Positions 18,519 through 28,313 of a stretch of DNA of 64,000 nt are shown here, in pieces. This stretch comes from Alteromonas sp. ALT199. GTDB lineage: Bacteria > Pseudomonadota > Gammaproteobacteria > Enterobacterales > Alteromonadaceae. The position numbers and the translations under genes were made by a program. The stretch covers positions 18,295 through 82,294 of the forward strand of contig NZ_JAHHDX010000016.1 in NCBI RefSeq assembly GCF_018619335.1, given 5' to 3'. The notes below the pieces were generated by a model, which was given only the letters and a program-made list of their open reading frames with translations, was not told the DNA's origin and made no database searches. Position 1 is the first letter of the stretch, and each line of letters starts with the position of its first letter.

Positions 18519-19418
18519 ATGGCATCACAAGCTCAGCAGGCAATGCTGGATAAACTGAAAACACAAACCGGTTTTATTGCAGCGTTAGATCAAAGCGGCG
18601 GTAGTACCCCTAAAGCGTTACGCTTATATGGCATCGAAGAGTCTGAATACAGCTCAGACGAAGAGATGTTTAATCTAGTTCACGAAATGCGTACGCGCAT
18701 TATCACCAGCACCCCTTTTAGCGGCGAGCGCGTTCTTGGCGCAATCTTATTTGAAAACACCCTTGATAGAGAAATTGAAGGCATGTCTACTGCACACTTT
18801 TTGTGGCAGAAAAAGCGTGTTATTCCTTTCTTAAAGGTTGATAAAGGATTGGCTGAAGAAAGTAACGGCGTACAAATAATGAAGTCAATACCAGGTCTAG
18901 ATGCATTGCTCGCTAAAGCGGTAGCACAAGACGTATTTGGCACTAAGATGCGCAGTGTGGTGAAGCTAGCGAACCATCAAGGTATTAAAGATGTCGTTGC
19001 TCAGCAGTTTGAAGTAGGTAAGCAAATTTTAGCTGCTGGCCTTGTTCCGATTATCGAGCCAGAAGTTGATATTCACAGCCCGCAAAAAGCAGAAGCTGAA
19101 GCGCTACTTAAGTTAGAGATCCTAACCCAGCTTAATCTTCTTAGCGAAGGTGAAGAAGTGATGCTTAAGCTAACGCTACCAACTGAAGCTAACTTTTATA
19201 AAGAGCTTGTTGATCACCCTCGCGTACTTAAAGTGGTTGCACTTTCTGGCGGCTACAGTCGTGACGACGCAAACGCAAAACTAACAGAAAACCAAGGCAT
19301 GATCGCGAGCTTCTCTCGCGCTTTAACCGAAGGTGTATCTGCACAGCAATCTCAAGAAGAGTTTGAAGCAACACTAGATAAAGCGATTGAAGGTATTTAC
19401 CAAGCTTCTAAAGCCTAG
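18519..19418 (+). CDS. fda: Class I fructose-1,6-bisphosphate aldolase
   Basis: Schiff-base (class I) aldolase that cleaves or forms fructose 1,6-bisphosphate from two triose phosphates. The 299-residue product closely resembles the staphylococcal FdaB type: [46 protein letters not shown] [22 protein letters not shown], the probable Schiff-base lysine in VMLKLTLP (K217), and [13 protein letters not shown]. coli has a metal-dependent class II aldolase at the equivalent place in the epd-pgk-fbaA cluster, so this is a non-homologous replacement in the same context. AAAGGAG precedes the ATG and a terminator follows. Confidence 0.93.
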   Translation: MASQAQQAMLDKLKTQTGFIAALDQSGGSTPKALRLYGIEESEYSSDEEMFNLVHEMRTRIITSTPFSGERVLGAILFENTLDREIEGMSTAHFLWQKKRVIPFLKVDKGLAEESNGVQIMKSIPGLDALLAKAVAQDVFGTKMRSVVKLANHQGIKDVVAQQFEVGKQILAAGLVPIIEPEVDIHSPQKAEAEALLKLEILTQLNLLSEGEEVMLKLTLPTEANFYKELVDHPRVLKVVALSGGYSRDDANAKLTENQGMIASFSRALTEGVSAQQSQEEFEATLDKAIEGIYQASKA

Positions 19419-19439
19419 ACTTTTTCTTAACTTGTTTAT

Positions 19440-19471
19440 TACAAAGGGCGCTATTCAGCGCTCTTTTTGTT
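19440..19471 (+). terminator. Terminator after the aldolase gene
   Basis: The stem AGGGCGCT / AGCGCTCT with an ATTC loop is followed by TTTTTG, 25 bases after the fda stop. Confidence 0.7.
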
Positions 19472-19583
19472 TATATTAACGCATTCAATTCAAAGCCTGT
19501 TGTCAAAAAAAAGGGGACTGTGTAGCATTTCGCGCCATTGTCATTGCTTGATATCATTGAAGCCTAGCATTGGAAGTAAACTG

Positions 19584-19898
19584 GTGAATTTCCAACACAT
19601 AAATACTCAACGCTTTTGCTACGGTTTAGCGCTGTTATTGTTTACGTGCTTGCTTACGATTAAACAAGATATTAAGCCAATCTCGTTTAAGCATCAGCTT
19701 GATGCATCCGTATCGACCCTATCAATAGAAAGTAGCGCAGAAGAAAATGGGCAAGACGACTTATTTTTGTCCGTTATCAATACCCTTGGTAACGCTGCGA
19801 TTATTAGTTCACTTAGTGAAAACCCACCTCCATATTTAGTCTCTTGGGCTAAAAAGAGCTACGTCACCCCACTTACAAGAGCGCCACCTGCTGCTTAA
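19584..19898 (+). CDS. Small single-helix membrane protein, unknown function
   Basis: I do not recognise this protein. The best start is GTG 19584, which has GGAAG seven bases upstream; an earlier ATG at 19467 falls within the terminator of fda. The 104-residue product has one hydrophobic helix (FCYGLALLLFTCLLTI), then a polar acidic stretch, and ends in SYVTPLTRAPPAA. Short proteins with a similar Pro-rich RGPP/RAPP tail occur near metal-handling and TonB genes (DUF2946-like), but that resemblance is weak. It precedes the RND efflux operon by 230 bases and may be unrelated to it. Confidence 0.5.
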   Translation: MNFQHINTQRFCYGLALLLFTCLLTIKQDIKPISFKHQLDASVSTLSIESSAEENGQDDLFLSVINTLGNAAIISSLSENPPPYLVSWAKKSYVTPLTRAPPAA

Positions 19899-20131
19899 GC
19901 TTTTCTTCTTGCTTTAATTTTCGAGAGAAAAGCCCTTCAATTTCAAAATTTTCACAAACGTCAGTTCTCTTCAGAGCTGGATATATTCGTGCGTGCATAG
20001 CTAACGAGTAAAAAAGCCCGAGCGGCAATAAAACTGACCGGTAAACAAAAACGAGCAGTAATTTACTCGCTATGCCGTACTAATGCTGTTGCCTGTCTAT
20101 GGGTAACACCTATAAGAACGATTTAAAAATT

Positions 20132-21220
20132 ATGAGCAAAAAAACGCTTTTAGCAGCAAGTATTCTTACCGTCATATTAACTGGGTGTGGTCATCAAGAG
20201 CACGAAGCTCATCATAGTGGTCCGCTAGAGTTCAATGTCTCGCATCCAATAAACAAAGATACAGTTCTTGTTAAAGAGTACGTCAGTCAAATCCGCGCCA
20301 TTCAACATATTGAGTTAAGAGCAATGGAAAGAGGGTACCTTGCCTCTACGTTCGTTGATGAAGGTCAGACGGTAAAGAAAGGAAGCCCTATGTTTAAAAT
20401 AGTGCCTACTATCTACGAAGCAGAACTTAAACGAGCTAAGGCAGAGGCTAAAGCCGTGCAAATGGAGTTCAAAAACACCAAGTCGCTAGTTGACCAAAAT
20501 ATAGTGTCACCTAACGAGCTTGCTGTTGTGGAAGCCGAGTATCAAAAAGCGCAGGCTGAAGTTGAACTAGCAGAAGCACATTTGGCATTCACTGATATTA
20601 AGGCGCCCTTTACCGGTAAGATGGACCACTTAGAAGCAAGAACAGGTAGTCTGCTCGATGAGGGGGAACTTCTCACAACCATGTCTGATTTAAGTCAAAT
20701 GTGGGTTTACTTCAATGTACCAGAGTCTGAATACCTAGATTATGTACAAAGCGGAAAAGCGAATGAGGGGACGAGCGTTCGGTTAAAACTCGCAAACGGT
20801 ACGATTTATCCTTACAAAGGGGTGATAGATACTATTGAAGCCGATTTTGATAACCATACGGGAACGATTGAAATGCGTGCATCATTCCCTAATCCCGATG
20901 AAATGTTACGTCATGGGCAAACAGGCAATATACTGGTCGATGTCGACTATCCAAACGCGCTAGTCATTCCCCAAAAGGCAACTTTTCAAATATTGGATCA
21001 GAACTATGTATATGTTCTAGATGCTGAGAATACCCTCACAACACGACATATAGAGATTGCAGCTGAGTTACCTCACATCTTCTTGGTATCAGAAGGGCTG
21101 AAAGAAGATGACACTATTCTTCTTGAGGGTTTGAGACGAGTAAGTAATGGCGATCGCATTAAGCCAAACCTTATTTCTTCTGACGATACGTTAGCTGAAC
21201 TAGCACTTCAGGCAGAGTAG
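20132..21220 (+). CDS. RND efflux periplasmic adaptor (membrane fusion) lipoprotein
   Basis: HlyD-family adaptor that bridges the inner-membrane pump and the outer-membrane channel. From ATG 20132 it is 362 residues with a lipoprotein signal (ILTVILTGC, lipidated C19). A lipoyl half-motif ALERGYL-like segment (ELRAMERGYLASTFVDEGQTVKKG), a coiled-coil hairpin (YEAELKRAKAEAKAVQMEF...), the matching DIKAPFTGKMDHLEARTGS and a beta-barrel region with TIEMRASFPNP follow in the usual order. An upstream ATG at 20099 would add 11 residues before the signal peptide and has no ribosome-binding site. First gene of a three-gene tripartite pump operon; the pump starts ten bases on. Confidence 0.9.
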   Translation: MSKKTLLAASILTVILTGCGHQEHEAHHSGPLEFNVSHPINKDTVLVKEYVSQIRAIQHIELRAMERGYLASTFVDEGQTVKKGSPMFKIVPTIYEAELKRAKAEAKAVQMEFKNTKSLVDQNIVSPNELAVVEAEYQKAQAEVELAEAHLAFTDIKAPFTGKMDHLEARTGSLLDEGELLTTMSDLSQMWVYFNVPESEYLDYVQSGKANEGTSVRLKLANGTIYPYKGVIDTIEADFDNHTGTIEMRASFPNPDEMLRHGQTGNILVDVDYPNALVIPQKATFQILDQNYVYVLDAENTLTTRHIEIAAELPHIFLVSEGLKEDDTILLEGLRRVSNGDRIKPNLISSDDTLAELALQAE

Positions 21221-21230
21221 GGGATTTAGT

Positions 21231-24200
21231 ATGTTTGGTGTATTTATTAAACGTCCGGTGATGGCGATCATGCTATCCCTTATGATTATTTTTTTGGGCG
21301 CGCTTTCCGTTGTTACCTTGCCCACTTCTCAATTTCCAGATATCGCTCCCCCCAGGGTTTTAATTTCATTGGCATATCCTGGTTCAAGTGCTGATGTTCT
21401 CGTAAAGTCATCTTTGGTGACTATTGAACGTTCGATAAATGGTGTGCCGGGCATGAAGTACATAGTGTCTGATGCCACAAGTGCCGGTGAAGCGACAATT
21501 CAAGTTATCTTTGACTTAGATGTGGACCCTAACCAAGCACTAATAAACGTGAAAACGCGGCTTGACCAGATAATGAACCGGCTCCCGCAGTTGGTACAAC
21601 TAGAGGGAGTGGTACTTCAAAGGGTGCAGCCTAGTATGTTGATGTATATCAACGTCTATAGCACCGATGAAGACGCCGATGAGAAGTTTCTTTATAACTA
21701 CTCGAACATCAACATTATACCCGAAATACAGCGTGTTAACGGTATAGCCAGCGCTAAGATATTGGGTAGTCGGCAGTATGCTATGCGCATTTGGTTAAAG
21801 CCAGATCGCATGCGAGCGTATAACATTTCAGTCGATGAAGTGATGGAGTCGATTGATGAGCAAAGCCTTATTGGTCGTCCAGGCCGACTCGGACGAAGCT
21901 CGGGAATAAGTGCGCAGTCTAAAGAATATGTGCTTGTTTATGAAGGACGGTATGACGAGCCTGATGAATACAAAAATATCATTATCAGAGCGGATAGTGA
22001 CGGCAAGCTGCTTAAACTAAGCGACATAGCAGACGTAGAGCTTAGCAGTGAGTTTTTCGATATCTATTCAAATAAAGATGGATATCCTTCTGCCGCAATC
22101 GTGTTAAAGCAAAACTATGGCAGTAGCGCTACTGAAGTGATATCTCAAGTGAAAGCTAAAATGGCAGAGCTTGAAGAAACCTTCCCTGAAGGTATGAAAT
22201 ACGAAATTAACTATGACGTGTCTAAGTTTCTCGATGCATCAATAGAACAGGTACTGCATACCTTATTTGAAGCGTTTATCTTAGTCTCGCTGGTGGTCTT
22301 CATCTTTTTAGGAGACTGGCGTTCCACCTTAATTCCCCTATTGGCCGTCCCCGTATCCTTAATCGGTACCTTTTTTTGTATGCAAGCAACGGGTGTAAAC
22401 ATTAACTTGATCACCCTTTTCGCGTTGGTATTGGCTATCGGGATAGTGGTAGATAACGCCATTGTTATCGTCGAAGCTGTGCATGCAAAAATGGAAGAGA
22501 GCGCTAGCTTGACCCCTTATATGGCGACGCAGCAGGTATTAGGTGAAATGGGCGGCGCTATTATTGCTATCACGCTTGTGATGACAGCAGTATTTGTGCC
22601 TTTAGTGTTTATGACTGGGCCGGTGGGCGTCTTTTATCGTCAATTCTCTATCACCATGGCATCGTCTATTATCATTTCTTGTATTGTAGCGCTTTCATTA
22701 ACGCCAGTGTTGTGCGCGATGCTGCTTAAAAATCCGCATACACATACCAAAAAAGCCACGCCAATCAGTAAGCTTATTGATGTATTTAATCGTTGGTTTG
22801 ACAAGCTCACCGGTGGTTACACTAACATTATTAAAGCGTTAGTAACCCGTCGCGTGGTGACTATTTTGTCGCTCTTTGCGTTTGTCGCAGGCACTATTGG
22901 TTTTAACCACATTCTTCCTACAGGTTTTATTCCTGGAGAAGATCAGGGGCAAATTTACGCCATTATTCAAACTCCTCCAGGAAGTACCCTTGAAGTAACA
23001 AATGAGGTGGCGCGAGAACTCCAAACCCTTGCTCTTGATGTAGAAGGGGTGTCATCGGTTTCTTCACTTGCAGGTTATGAAATCTTAACGGAAGGGCGAG
23101 GTTCTAATGCGGGTACTTGTCTAATTAACCTCAAAGACTGGGCAAATAGAGACCAGACGGTACAGGAAATCATTGAAGAACTTGAGGCTAAGACCCATCA
23201 CCTTGGCGCTGTGGTTGAATACTTCGAGCCCCCTGTAGTGCCTGGCTATGGTGCGTCATCTGGGCTGTCGTTCCGTTTGCTCGATAAAACGAACACGACG
23301 GACTACCAAGAGTTTGATGAAATAAACCAATCCTTTATGGATGAACTGTCAAAACGTAAAGAGCTCAAAGGGCTATTTACTTTCTACGCGGCTAATTATC
23401 CGCAATATAAAATTGAAATAGATAATCAAGCAGCGATGCAAAAGGGCGTATCAATTGGTAAGGCAATGGAAAACCTTAATATTTTGATTGGTAGTACCTA
23501 CGAGCAAGGCTTTACCCGTTTCAATAACTTCTACAAGGTGTATACCCAAAGTGCCCCAGAGTATCGTCGTTACCCTAGCGATTTAATGGACTACTACGTT
23601 AAAAACGAGGAAGGTGAAATGGTGCCTTACTCTGCGTTTATGAAGCTAATTAAAACGCAAGGGCCAAATGAAATTACCCGATACAACCTGTACACCTCTG
23701 CAGCCATTCGGGCGGAGCCCGCAAAAGGCTATACCTCTGCCGAAGCCATTAAAGCGGTTGAAGAAGTTGCTGCGGCAACGTTACCCAAAGGCTATGACAT
23801 AGGTTGGGAAGGGTTATCTTTTGACGAGGCGAAACGCGGTAGTGAAGCCATCGTTATATTCGGTGTAGTTCTGCTATTTGTGTATATCGTATTGGCGTCG
23901 CAATATGAAAGCTTATTGCTTCCCCTAGCGGTTATATTGTCTTTGCCAAGCGGCCTGATTGGTTCATTTATTCTGCTTGACCTAATGGGCCTAGCTAACG
24001 ATGTCTATGCGCAATTAGGGCTTGTAATGTTGGTTGGACTGCTGGGCAAAAACGCCGTGCTGATTGTTGAATACGCGGTACAGAAAAACCAGCAAGGTTT
24101 ATCTATCGCAGAAGCCGCCGTTGACGCAGCGAAACAGCGATTCCGCCCTATATTAATGACTTCATTTTCGTTTGTAGCAGGGCTTATCCCTCTGGTCATC

Positions 24201-24416
24201 GCCACAGGTGCAGGCGCTGTAGGAAACCGTACGATTGGTGCTTCAGCACTGGGAGGTACACTTTGCGGAAGTGTCTTCGGAATCATAGTTATTCCAGGGC
24301 TGTACTACCTTTTCGCTAAGTTAGAAGAGGGTAAGTCGCTAATTAAAAACGAAGATCACGTTCCACTTACAGAAACCTACCACTACAACGATGAGGTGCT
24401 AAGCGATGAGAAATAA
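21231..24416 (+). CDS. RND-family efflux pump, HAE-1 type inner-membrane component
   Basis: Proton-driven trimeric pump expelling hydrophobic or amphiphilic compounds from membrane and periplasm. The 1061 residues have 12 helices and two large periplasmic loops, with N-terminal FIKRPVMAIMLSL, LPTSQFPDIAPPRV, and an IGIVVDNAIVIVEAVHAKMEE motif in helix 4. AcrB has two aspartates there (VDDAIV); here the second is asparagine. The helix 10 lysine (LVGLLGKNAVLIVEYA) is retained. The EAVHAKMEE wording and the adaptor sequence resemble the RND group common in Bacteroidota more than AcrB or MexB. Substrate unknown; no regulator gene is adjacent. Confidence 0.92.
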   Translation: MFGVFIKRPVMAIMLSLMIIFLGALSVVTLPTSQFPDIAPPRVLISLAYPGSSADVLVKSSLVTIERSINGVPGMKYIVSDATSAGEATIQVIFDLDVDPNQALINVKTRLDQIMNRLPQLVQLEGVVLQRVQPSMLMYINVYSTDEDADEKFLYNYSNINIIPEIQRVNGIASAKILGSRQYAMRIWLKPDRMRAYNISVDEVMESIDEQSLIGRPGRLGRSSGISAQSKEYVLVYEGRYDEPDEYKNIIIRADSDGKLLKLSDIADVELSSEFFDIYSNKDGYPSAAIVLKQNYGSSATEVISQVKAKMAELEETFPEGMKYEINYDVSKFLDASIEQVLHTLFEAFILVSLVVFIFLGDWRSTLIPLLAVPVSLIGTFFCMQATGVNINLITLFALVLAIGIVVDNAIVIVEAVHAKMEESASLTPYMATQQVLGEMGGAIIAITLVMTAVFVPLVFMTGPVGVFYRQFSITMASSIIISCIVALSLTPVLCAMLLKNPHTHTKKATPISKLIDVFNRWFDKLTGGYTNIIKALVTRRVVTILSLFAFVAGTIGFNHILPTGFIPGEDQGQIYAIIQTPPGSTLEVTNEVARELQTLALDVEGVSSVSSLAGYEILTEGRGSNAGTCLINLKDWANRDQTVQEIIEELEAKTHHLGAVVEYFEPPVVPGYGASSGLSFRLLDKTNTTDYQEFDEINQSFMDELSKRKELKGLFTFYAANYPQYKIEIDNQAAMQKGVSIGKAMENLNILIGSTYEQGFTRFNNFYKVYTQSAPEYRRYPSDLMDYYVKNEEGEMVPYSAFMKLIKTQGPNEITRYNLYTSAAIRAEPAKGYTSAEAIKAVEEVAAATLPKGYDIGWEGLSFDEAKRGSEAIVIFGVVLLFVYIVLASQYESLLLPLAVILSLPSGLIGSFILLDLMGLANDVYAQLGLVMLVGLLGKNAVLIVEYAVQKNQQGLSIAEAAVDAAKQRFRPILMTSFSFVAGLIPLVIATGAGAVGNRTIGASALGGTLCGSVFGIIVIPGLYYLFAKLEEGKSLIKNEDHVPLTETYHYNDEVLSDEK

Positions 24417-25911
24417 CACGCGTCTTTTGAAAAAGCCTCTTTTTATGGCGATTGGCAGTGCACTTCTAGTTCAAGCGTGTGCTATCCCGACAATAGAAAC
24501 TCGGGACCCGAATGTAACTTTGCCAGAACAGTTCAGAGCAAGTACAGGGCAAAGTACTGATCTTAGTACAGAGCTGGGCACTGAATTAAGCAACAACCTT
24601 AGTAATGGTGAAGCAAAAATTGAATGGGAGGCGTGGTTCAACGACCCATATTTGACATCGTTAGTTGAAACCGCTGTAGCGAATAACAAGGAAGTCGCCG
24701 TACTTGCACAACGCATTAATATGGCGTCTAACGAGGTGTATGCGCGGGAAGGTGAGTATTTACCAAGCGTGTCTGCAGGTGCTGCTGCTGAAACCGAAAA
24801 AGTGGGGGAATATACGCGAGAAGGCGCGGTTGAAGAACAGCTTGATATCAGGGAGGGGAAAGTTTTCCCTGACCCCTTAGCTAATTTAGAGCTTGGGCTA
24901 AACGCGTCGTGGGAAGTGGATATCTGGCATAAGCTAAGGAATGCCTCAAAGGTGGCGTCACTTGAATACTTAGCTTCTATTGAAAGTAAGAATTTCTTTA
25001 TCACGCAGCTTGTTTCTGAAGTGTCTCGTAGCTACTACGAACTATTAGCGTTAGACAACAAGCTGGCGAATATTGATGCCACCATAAAGTTGCAGCGTAA
25101 TGTTATTCAAACCATTAATGCACTTAAAGAATATGGACGAGCCTCTTCTTTACCCGTAGCGCGCTTTAATGCTGAGGTGAAGAAGAATGAAAGTGAACGC
25201 TTTCTCATTGAACAGGAAATTGTGGAGAAAGAGAACACAATCAATCTATTGCTAGGTCGCATGCCTCAACCTATTCAACGAAATAGCAACACGTTGTTTA
25301 GCGAAGACATCGTTAAGCCTAATATTGGTGTGCCCGCTTCATTGTTAGAAAACCGACCCGACATTCGAGAAGCTGAACTTACACTGCAGGCTGCAAACTT
25401 AAATATAGATGTTGCTAAAGCCAATTTTTACCCCTCTTTAGAGCTTAAGGCTGGGGTAGGGTTGTCTGCGTTTGATAGCCGGTATTTGTTTAATGTACCT
25501 GAGTCGTTGGCCTATTCGCTATCTGGCGATATTTTTGCCCCTTTAATCAATCGGCGTGCTATTGAAGCCGTTTATAAAAATGCGAGCGCCGAGCAAATCC
25601 AGGCCGCTTATGAGTATGAGCTTACGCTGCTAAAAGCGGTGTCTGAAGTGTCGAACAGTTTGTCTAAGTTGGATAAACTTGAAAAAAGTGCCGACGCTAA
25701 AAAAGCGCAAATTGCGTCCTTGGAGTCGTCAGTTGATATTGCGAATAGGTTGTTTACATCAGCGCACGGTGAGTATCTAGAAGTACTATTGGCGCAGCGC
25801 GAAGCATTGGAAGCACGCAGTGAGTTTATCGAAACTCGTCAGCAGCAACTTGCAGCACTCGTTGACCTGTATCAAGCCCTAGGAGGTGGTTGGCAATCTT
25901 CGTCGACCTAA
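24406..25911 (+). CDS. RND efflux outer-membrane lipoprotein channel, NodT/OprM family
   Basis: TolC-like outer-membrane factor completing the pump. The 501-residue product has a lipoprotein signal (SALLVQAC, lipidated C25), then WEAWFNDPYLTSLVETAVANN, a family hallmark, and two long alpha-helical repeats including LGLNASWEVDIWHKLRN, ENRPDIREAELTLQAANLNIDVAKANFYPSL read in parts, and the closing LVDLYQALGGGW. It begins inside the last codons of the pump gene (11-base overlap, GAGGTG site) and ends just before a strong terminator, so the three genes form one operon. Confidence 0.92.
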   Translation: MRNNTRLLKKPLFMAIGSALLVQACAIPTIETRDPNVTLPEQFRASTGQSTDLSTELGTELSNNLSNGEAKIEWEAWFNDPYLTSLVETAVANNKEVAVLAQRINMASNEVYAREGEYLPSVSAGAAAETEKVGEYTREGAVEEQLDIREGKVFPDPLANLELGLNASWEVDIWHKLRNASKVASLEYLASIESKNFFITQLVSEVSRSYYELLALDNKLANIDATIKLQRNVIQTINALKEYGRASSLPVARFNAEVKKNESERFLIEQEIVEKENTINLLLGRMPQPIQRNSNTLFSEDIVKPNIGVPASLLENRPDIREAELTLQAANLNIDVAKANFYPSLELKAGVGLSAFDSRYLFNVPESLAYSLSGDIFAPLINRRAIEAVYKNASAEQIQAAYEYELTLLKAVSEVSNSLSKLDKLEKSADAKKAQIASLESSVDIANRLFTSAHGEYLEVLLAQREALEARSEFIETRQQQLAALVDLYQALGGGWQSSST

Positions 25912-25940
25912 CCTAGATTGGCTAAGTTAATAACTATTTA

Positions 25941-25967
25941 AGGAGAGCGGTTGCTCTCCTTTTTTTG
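25941..25967 (+). terminator. Terminator of the RND efflux operon
   Basis: AGGAGAGC-GGTT-GCTCTCCT stem followed by an uninterrupted run of T, 29 bases after the channel gene. Confidence 0.85.
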
Positions 25968-26009
25968 TTTTATCGTCTTCTTTACGCATCTCAACGTTTA
26001 ATTTTTATA

Positions 26010-26052
26010 GGCGGTGATATTTAAGTAAGATGAAAATTGAGCGATCACCGCC
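26010..26052. promoter_or_regulatory. Inverted repeat upstream of the S9 peptidase
   Basis: GGCGGTGAT (26010-26018) and ATCACCGCC (26044-26052) are a perfect 9-base inverted repeat 34 bases apart, centred about 65 bases before the start codon. An operator for a dimeric regulator or a leader hairpin is possible. Confidence 0.35.
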
Positions 26053-26095
26053 AAAACAAAACGGCAAAACAATAACCATAATCTAAAGGTGAACT

Positions 26096-28222
26096 ATGTC
26101 TTTTTTTAAAATCCGACGATTACATCAGATGAGTAAGCGGCGTAGTGGGGCGTTGGCGCTATTGTGTCTTGGTGCACTGATGTTGTCCTCCCCTGTACTT
26201 GCAAATTCTCAGTCGGATGACGCTACCTCAAAGAAAAATAACTTTTTTCAATCACAAGATATCTTTAACCTTGAATATGTAAGCGAAGTTCAGGTATCCC
26301 CAAACGGTAAATATATCGCGTACGTGCGCCGTTCAAACGATATCATGTCAGACAGTAGCCGCGCGAACGTCTGGCTAGCGTCGGTTGATGGTAAGTCAAA
26401 CCGTCCCTTACTATCATCGAAAAAGAGTTACTATTCTATTCGCTGGTCACCAGACGGCAGCCGATTAGCTTACCTATCCAATGAAGAGGGTAAACCGCAA
26501 CTGTATGTACGCTGGATGGATACAGGGCAAACGGCGTTAGTTACAAACGTGACATCAAGCCCAAGCAATATCACATGGTCACCCGACGGTAAATACATTG
26601 CCTTTACCATGAGCGTAGATGCCAAAGAAAAGCCGCTTGACGTTAAAATGCCGAAGAAGCCGGAAGGCGCAAAGTGGTCGCCTAAATTTCAATATATCAC
26701 TAAGGCGCGTTATCAAGCTGATGGCAAAGGTGTACTAGACCCTGCCTATACTCATATCTTTATTGTCCCTTCTGATGGAGGCACCGCAAGGCAGTTAACC
26801 TCGGGTAATTATCATCACAAGGGGCGTTTAAGTTTTGCGCCGAACGGGAAAAAGATTTACTTCTCTGCTAACCGTAGTGATAACTGGGAGTATGAACCAG
26901 TTGAGGCCGATATATTTTCTGTTGATATGACGGGGAATATCGAACAATTGACGCAGGATAAAGGGCGAGAATCGTCACCTGTTGTATCGCCAGACGGAAA
27001 GCACATTGCCTATACACACCGCGACGATGAAAAAGTGATGTATAAAAATAGCTACTTGTACGTGATGAATAGCGATGGCTCTGGGCAAAGAAACGTAACA
27101 AAAGACATTGATAATTCGGTGTCTAACCTTCACTGGAAAGATAATAAACGTATTTACTTTCAGCAGTCAGTACGCGGTTTAGCGCAAGTGGATGTGGTAT
27201 CGCTATCGGGCAATGTAAAAGCCGTAGCGAAGGGGCTCGGAGGCACTACGTTAGGACGACCTTATGTGTTTGGTACTTATCATGCGGTAGGCAATGTTGT
27301 GGCTTACACTAAAGGGCGAACAGACCGTCCCGCAGATTTATATGTCACTACGCGAAAAGAGCGACAGCTTACCGCACTAAATGAAGATGTTTTAGGTCAC
27401 AAACAACTTGGCGAAGTGAAAGAAATTGTTTATCAATCTTCTATTGATGGCGAAGAAATTCAAGGTTGGTACATTTTGCCGCCTAACTATGATAGCTCAA
27501 AAACCTATCCGCTTATTCTTGAAATTCACGGTGGTCCCAACCTTGCGTATGGGCCCGTTTTTACTGCTGAACTTCAGCGCATGGCAGCAGAAGGCTATGT
27601 AGTATTTTATAATAATCACAGAGGTAGTACGGGTTATGGTGAGCGCTTTGCACTGCTACTTCAGGGAAAATATAGCTCTGAGTACGACTTTGCTGACCAT
27701 ATGTCTGGGGTAGACGCGCTGATTGAAAAAGGAATAGCCGATCCAGAGCGTTTATTTATAACGGGTGGCTCAGCAGGTGGCATTGCATCAGCCTATGCCA
27801 TTGGACTTACAAACCGATTCAAAGCAGCCGTGGTTGCAAAACCCGTTATTAATTGGTTATCCAAGGTATTAACCGCCGATTCGGGCCTTTATCAGATACC
27901 TTTCCAATTCCCAGGTAAACCTTGGGATAATGTAGAGCATTATTGGAAGCGCTCGCCATTATCGCTTGTAGGCAATGTGACTACACCTACCATGTTGATT
28001 ACGGGTGTGGAAGATAAACGCACGCCTATGTCTGAAACTGAGCAGTTCTATCAAGCGTTGAAACTTCAAAAGGTTGATAGTGTACTGGTGAAAGTACCCG
28101 GCTCGCCCCATGGGATTGCTTCTAAACCTTCTCGAATGATTGGTAAAGTGGAAAATATTTTGGCGTGGTTTAAAAAGTACGACAGCGCGCACTTTGATGA
28201 TGCCAAAGCCAAAGCCAAGTAA
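26096..28222 (+). CDS. S9-family (prolyl oligopeptidase/acylaminoacyl-type) exported peptidase
   Basis: Serine peptidase of 708 residues with a signal peptide (ALALLCLGALMLSSPVLA). The N-terminal half is a beta-propeller of PD40/TolB-like repeats, seen as WSPDGSRLAY, WSPDGKYIAF, FAPNGKKIYF and VSPDGKHIAY. The C-terminal alpha/beta-hydrolase domain carries HGGPN (oxyanion region), nucleophile S559 in GGSAGG, D640 in GVEDKRTP and H672 in GSPHG. It should act in the periplasm or outside on oligopeptides, releasing nutrients or turning over peptides. AAAGGTGA precedes the ATG. Single gene with its own terminator. Confidence 0.9.
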   Translation: MSFFKIRRLHQMSKRRSGALALLCLGALMLSSPVLANSQSDDATSKKNNFFQSQDIFNLEYVSEVQVSPNGKYIAYVRRSNDIMSDSSRANVWLASVDGKSNRPLLSSKKSYYSIRWSPDGSRLAYLSNEEGKPQLYVRWMDTGQTALVTNVTSSPSNITWSPDGKYIAFTMSVDAKEKPLDVKMPKKPEGAKWSPKFQYITKARYQADGKGVLDPAYTHIFIVPSDGGTARQLTSGNYHHKGRLSFAPNGKKIYFSANRSDNWEYEPVEADIFSVDMTGNIEQLTQDKGRESSPVVSPDGKHIAYTHRDDEKVMYKNSYLYVMNSDGSGQRNVTKDIDNSVSNLHWKDNKRIYFQQSVRGLAQVDVVSLSGNVKAVAKGLGGTTLGRPYVFGTYHAVGNVVAYTKGRTDRPADLYVTTRKERQLTALNEDVLGHKQLGEVKEIVYQSSIDGEEIQGWYILPPNYDSSKTYPLILEIHGGPNLAYGPVFTAELQRMAAEGYVVFYNNHRGSTGYGERFALLLQGKYSSEYDFADHMSGVDALIEKGIADPERLFITGGSAGGIASAYAIGLTNRFKAAVVAKPVINWLSKVLTADSGLYQIPFQFPGKPWDNVEHYWKRSPLSLVGNVTTPTMLITGVEDKRTPMSETEQFYQALKLQKVDSVLVKVPGSPHGIASKPSRMIGKVENILAWFKKYDSAHFDDAKAKAK

Positions 28223-28265
28223 TTAAATCAACGTTTAGAAACGTTAGTTTCGCGTGGCTAGAGAT

Positions 28266-28313
28266 AAATGGGGCTATTGCGCCGATTCAATCGGTTCAAG
28301 GCCCCATTTTTTT
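28266..28313 (+). terminator. Terminator between the S9 peptidase and the convergent binding protein
   Basis: AAATGGGGC (28266-28274) and GCCCCATTT (28301-28309) form the outer stem, with an inner CCGATT/TCGG hairpin and a T-run to 28313. It overlaps the last codons of the convergent minus-strand gene. Confidence 0.7.
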
